NCBI GenBank assembly: GCA_023416335.1 | Contig: JAEZHY010000205.1 | Location: 1-14,212, forward strand | DNA from: Pseudomonadota bacterium | GTDB taxonomy: Bacteria > Desulfobacterota > Syntrophobacteria > Syntrophobacterales > Syntrophobacteraceae | Direction of reading: 5' to 3' | Length of the DNA stretch: 14,212 bases | Part shown: in pieces, positions 11,860 to 14,212 of the stretch | Numbering within the stretch: position 1 is the stretch's first letter | Layout: each line of letters starts with the position of its first letter | Made by a program: the position numbers and the translations under genes | Notes under the pieces: model-generated | What the model was told of the DNA's origin: nothing | The model's input: the letters and a program-made list of their open reading frames with translations, nothing else | Database searches by the model: none

Positions 11860-14212
11860 ATGAATTTTGCTCATCGGACGCGCGGCTATATTGCTTCCTT
11901 TCTCGTGGTGGCTTTAGCTGCCATTGCTCGCGCAGCAGCCGGCAGTTTAGCGGCTCGAACACCTTTCTTAACATTTTATCCGGCCGTTATGATTGCCGGC
12001 ACATACTGGGGCATGCGCGCGGGTCTGTTCGCAACCGTGCTTTCGGCGTTCATCGAAGTGTTCTTCTTCATAGAGCCGGCTGGGGAAATCTGGATCACAA
12101 GGCCTGAAGATTGGCTGCTTCTGACGGTTTTCCTCATTACCGGCACCCTTCTCTCTTACACCAGCGAAATGATGCACCGCGCACTGGCGCGCGCCAAAGA
12201 GTCGGAGGCACAGGCGAAGCTTGCCGCAGAGAGGGAGAGAACAGCGCAGGTGCTCCGGGAAGGTGAGGAACGGCTGCGATTGACAGTCGAATCGGCAGAG
12301 CTTGGGACATGGGACCACGACCTCTTATCAGGAACTCTCAGATGGTCGGATCGCTGCAAGGAAATCTTTGGTTTGCCGGCCGATGCCCATATCGATTACC
12401 AGCTTTTCCTCGACCTCCTGCATGCTGACGATCGCACGAGGGTGGACGAACTGGTGCAAAGTGCACTGGATCCGGCCGGCACGGGTCAGTATGCAGCAGA
12501 GTATCGTGTGATCCGGCCGGATGGAACCGAGCGTTGGGTTTCAGCCAGAGGAAGGGTCCTCTTTGATGAGGAATCCGGCCGGCACCGGCCGGCCAGGCTC
12601 ATATGCACCGTTCTCGACACCACGGAGCGGAAGAGGTCTGAGGAGTTGATGCGTGTCCACCTGGAGTTGGTCGAGTTTTCAGCGACTCATTCAACCCCGG
12701 AACTCCTGCAAAAAGTCCTGGACGAGATCGGCACATTTACCAAAAGCCCTCTGGGGTTTCTCCACTTCATAGAGCCGGACCAGAGGACTCTCTCACTTCA
12801 GGCATGGTCGTCGCAGACTATGGAATTCTGCAGTGTCCGACAGGTGCCTGTCCATTATCCCATCGATCGGGCCGGCATATGGGCAGAGTGCGTTCACCGG
12901 AAAAAGCCCGTCATTCATAACGACTATCTGTCGTTGACTCACCGCAAAGGCTTGCCTGAAGGCCACCCTGTGGTGATCAGAGAACTCGTTGTACCCATAA
13001 TCAGATCCAACCGGGTTGTCGCCGTACTTGGAATCGGCAATAAGCCGGGCAATTACACGGCGGAAGACGTCAGCCTGGTCTCCTTCCTTTCGGATGTGGC
13101 CTGGGAAATCGCAGTCGGCAAACGGGAACAGGACGTGCTTTTTACATCGCGCCAAATGCTTCGGTTCGTTCTGGACAATATTCCTCAGAGGGTTTTTTGG
13201 AAGGATCGGGACTTGAAGTTTGTGGGATGCAATAAGTCGCTCGCCCTCGATTGCGGCTACCAGGAGCCTGACGAGCTTGTGGGCAAGACGGATTTCGAAA
13301 CCACATCCGCGGAAATAGCGGAACTGTACCGCACCGACGACCGTGAGGTAATGGAAACCGGCCGACCCAAACTCAGTTTCGAGGAGAGGCAGATCAAACC
13401 CGATGGGACCCGTGCATGGCTGTTGACCAGCAAAGTTCCCATGTTCGATCAGCATGGAAACATAACCGGAGTTCTGGGAACCTATGAGGACATTACCGAA
13501 CACAAACGCATGGAAGCTGAGTTGCGCAAAGCCCATGAAGAATTGGAAATGCGCGTTCAGGAGCGGACGGCCGACCTGATCAAAGCTAATGAGAAATTGA
13601 GGGAGCAGGCAGCCCTTCTCGACCTGGCCGACGATGCAGTTATCGTGTGCGATACCGGTTTCACGACCCTGTTCTGGAACAGAGGGGCCGAAGAGCTATA
13701 TGGAATCAGGAAAGAGGATGCACTGGGAAGAATCACTCATGAAGTGGTAGAGACAATCTTTCCCGAAGGCGTGGAGGCAATAAGGGAAAAGGTCCTGGCA
13801 GAAGGCCATTGGGAAGGCGAGCTGATCCAATTCACCGCCCGCGGGGAAAGGATCTACACCGAAAGCCGCTGGGCATTGCAGAGAACGCCGAAAGGCAAGC
13901 CGGCCGGGTTCTTGAAAATAAACAGGAACGTAACCGGAAGGAAAGTTATGGAGGAACAGCTCCGTCGGACAACCCGTGCCCTAAAGGCCCTGAATCAATG
14001 CAATGATGCCTTGGTCCGCGAAAATGATGAATCCGAACTGCTTAACCGCATTTGCCGCACCATTGTTGATATTGGCGGATATCGAATGGCGTGGGTGGGA
14101 TATGCGCAGCAGGATGAACTAAAAACAGTCCGTCCCATCGCGTCTGCCGGACACGTCGCCGATTACCTCGAACAGGCCCGGATAACCTGGGCGGAAGTCC
14201 CAAGAGGCAGAG
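11860..14212 (+). CDS. Multi-PAS/GAF membrane sensor protein, probable histidine kinase (cut by window edge)
   Basis: At least 784 residues, open to the right edge. The N-terminus has about four membrane helices (roughly 9-100) with FLTFYPAVMIAGTYWGMRAG, typical of the DUF4118 region also found in KdpD-like sensors. A coiled linker (about 105-135) leads to a first PAS domain (about 137-260; RLTVESAELGTWDHDLLSG, ending TVLDTTERKR), a GAF domain (about 264-425), a second PAS (about 433-555; VLDNIPQRVFWKDRD, ending TYEDITEHKR), a coiled coil (EELEMRVQERTADL), a third PAS (about 585-705; ending NRNVTGRK) and the start of another GAF (from about 708; NQCNDALVRENDESELL). No H-box, ATPase, GGDEF or EAL domain is reached, so kinase activity is the likely but unseen output. 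GAGG lies 5 nt before the ATG. The ligand is unknown; helices and PAS/GAF repeats suggest redox or small-molecule sensing. Confidence 0.9.
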   Translation, partial: MNFAHRTRGYIASFLVVALAAIARAAAGSLAARTPFLTFYPAVMIAGTYWGMRAGLFATVLSAFIEVFFFIEPAGEIWITRPEDWLLLTVFLITGTLLSYTSEMMHRALARAKESEAQAKLAAERERTAQVLREGEERLRLTVESAELGTWDHDLLSGTLRWSDRCKEIFGLPADAHIDYQLFLDLLHADDRTRVDELVQSALDPAGTGQYAAEYRVIRPDGTERWVSARGRVLFDEESGRHRPARLICTVLDTTERKRSEELMRVHLELVEFSATHSTPELLQKVLDEIGTFTKSPLGFLHFIEPDQRTLSLQAWSSQTMEFCSVRQVPVHYPIDRAGIWAECVHRKKPVIHNDYLSLTHRKGLPEGHPVVIRELVVPIIRSNRVVAVLGIGNKPGNYTAEDVSLVSFLSDVAWEIAVGKREQDVLFTSRQMLRFVLDNIPQRVFWKDRDLKFVGCNKSLALDCGYQEPDELVGKTDFETTSAEIAELYRTDDREVMETGRPKLSFEERQIKPDGTRAWLLTSKVPMFDQHGNITGVLGTYEDITEHKRMEAELRKAHEELEMRVQERTADLIKANEKLREQAALLDLADDAVIVCDTGFTTLFWNRGAEELYGIRKEDALGRITHEVVETIFPEGVEAIREKVLAEGHWEGELIQFTARGERIYTESRWALQRTPKGKPAGFLKINRNVTGRKVMEEQLRRTTRALKALNQCNDALVRENDESELLNRICRTIVDIGGYRMAWVGYAQQDELKTVRPIASAGHVADYLEQARITWAEVPRGR

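Noticed and set aside
12793..13536. Minus-strand frame of 247 codons
   Set aside because: Antisense to the GAF/PAS region of the sensor gene, which reads continuously with clear domain motifs.
1..14212. CRISPR array, tRNA/rRNA genes, insertion sequences
   Set aside because: By eye I found no regularly spaced direct repeats, no tRNA-like cloverleaf and no transposase; the repeats seen are isolated palindromes.

Overview
The window reads as about 14 kb of a bacterial chromosome. Gene content (a tungsten/molybdenum-type aldehyde:ferredoxin oxidoreductase, an iron-type alcohol dehydrogenase, 'eukaryote-like' Ser/Thr kinases with a PP2C phosphatase, and a multi-PAS/GAF sensor) together with the moderate-to-high GC suggest an anaerobic, metabolically versatile Gram-negative, perhaps of the deltaproteobacterial/Desulfobacterota type. 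That placement is inference from gene families; no rRNA or other phylogenetic marker is present.

Left part (1-3850, all minus strand): a redox operon read right to left. It holds an iron-containing alcohol dehydrogenase, a MoaD/ThiS-type sulfur carrier ending in Gly-Gly, an aldehyde:ferredoxin oxidoreductase, and the start of a LacI-family regulator that runs off the left edge. The three enzyme genes are separated by 13-nt gaps. A near-perfect palindrome with a central CG, typical of LacI-family operators, lies just downstream of a candidate sigma70 promoter in front of the operon. The likely logic is reversible alcohol/aldehyde/carboxylate interconversion coupled to NAD(P)H and ferredoxin, controlled by the adjacent regulator.

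Middle left (3850-4900): mostly non-coding. It contains one small exported protein gene on the minus strand, with a strong Shine-Dalgarno, a candidate promoter and an 11-bp hairpin after its stop.

Middle (4916-11490): a protein-phosphorylation island. Two paralogous membrane Ser/Thr kinases are divergently transcribed from an AT-rich 395-bp gap. The minus-strand kinase has a Pro/Ser/Lys-rich outer tail ending in GGGC; the plus-strand kinase carries an outer formylglycine-generating-enzyme-like (FGE) domain. Downstream of the second kinase, on the same strand, come a PP2C phosphatase, a possible 54-aa membrane protein, a membrane-anchored protein of unknown function, and an exported SYLF/Ysc84-domain protein. 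The kinase/phosphatase/FGE combination resembles the threonine-phosphorylation control modules of some type VI secretion systems, but no secretion genes or FHA proteins are visible here, so the target is unknown.

Right part (11491-14212): a 369-bp gap with a 17-bp palindrome, then a large membrane sensor (DUF4118-like membrane region, PAS, GAF, PAS, PAS, start of another GAF) that runs off the right edge before any kinase or output domain.
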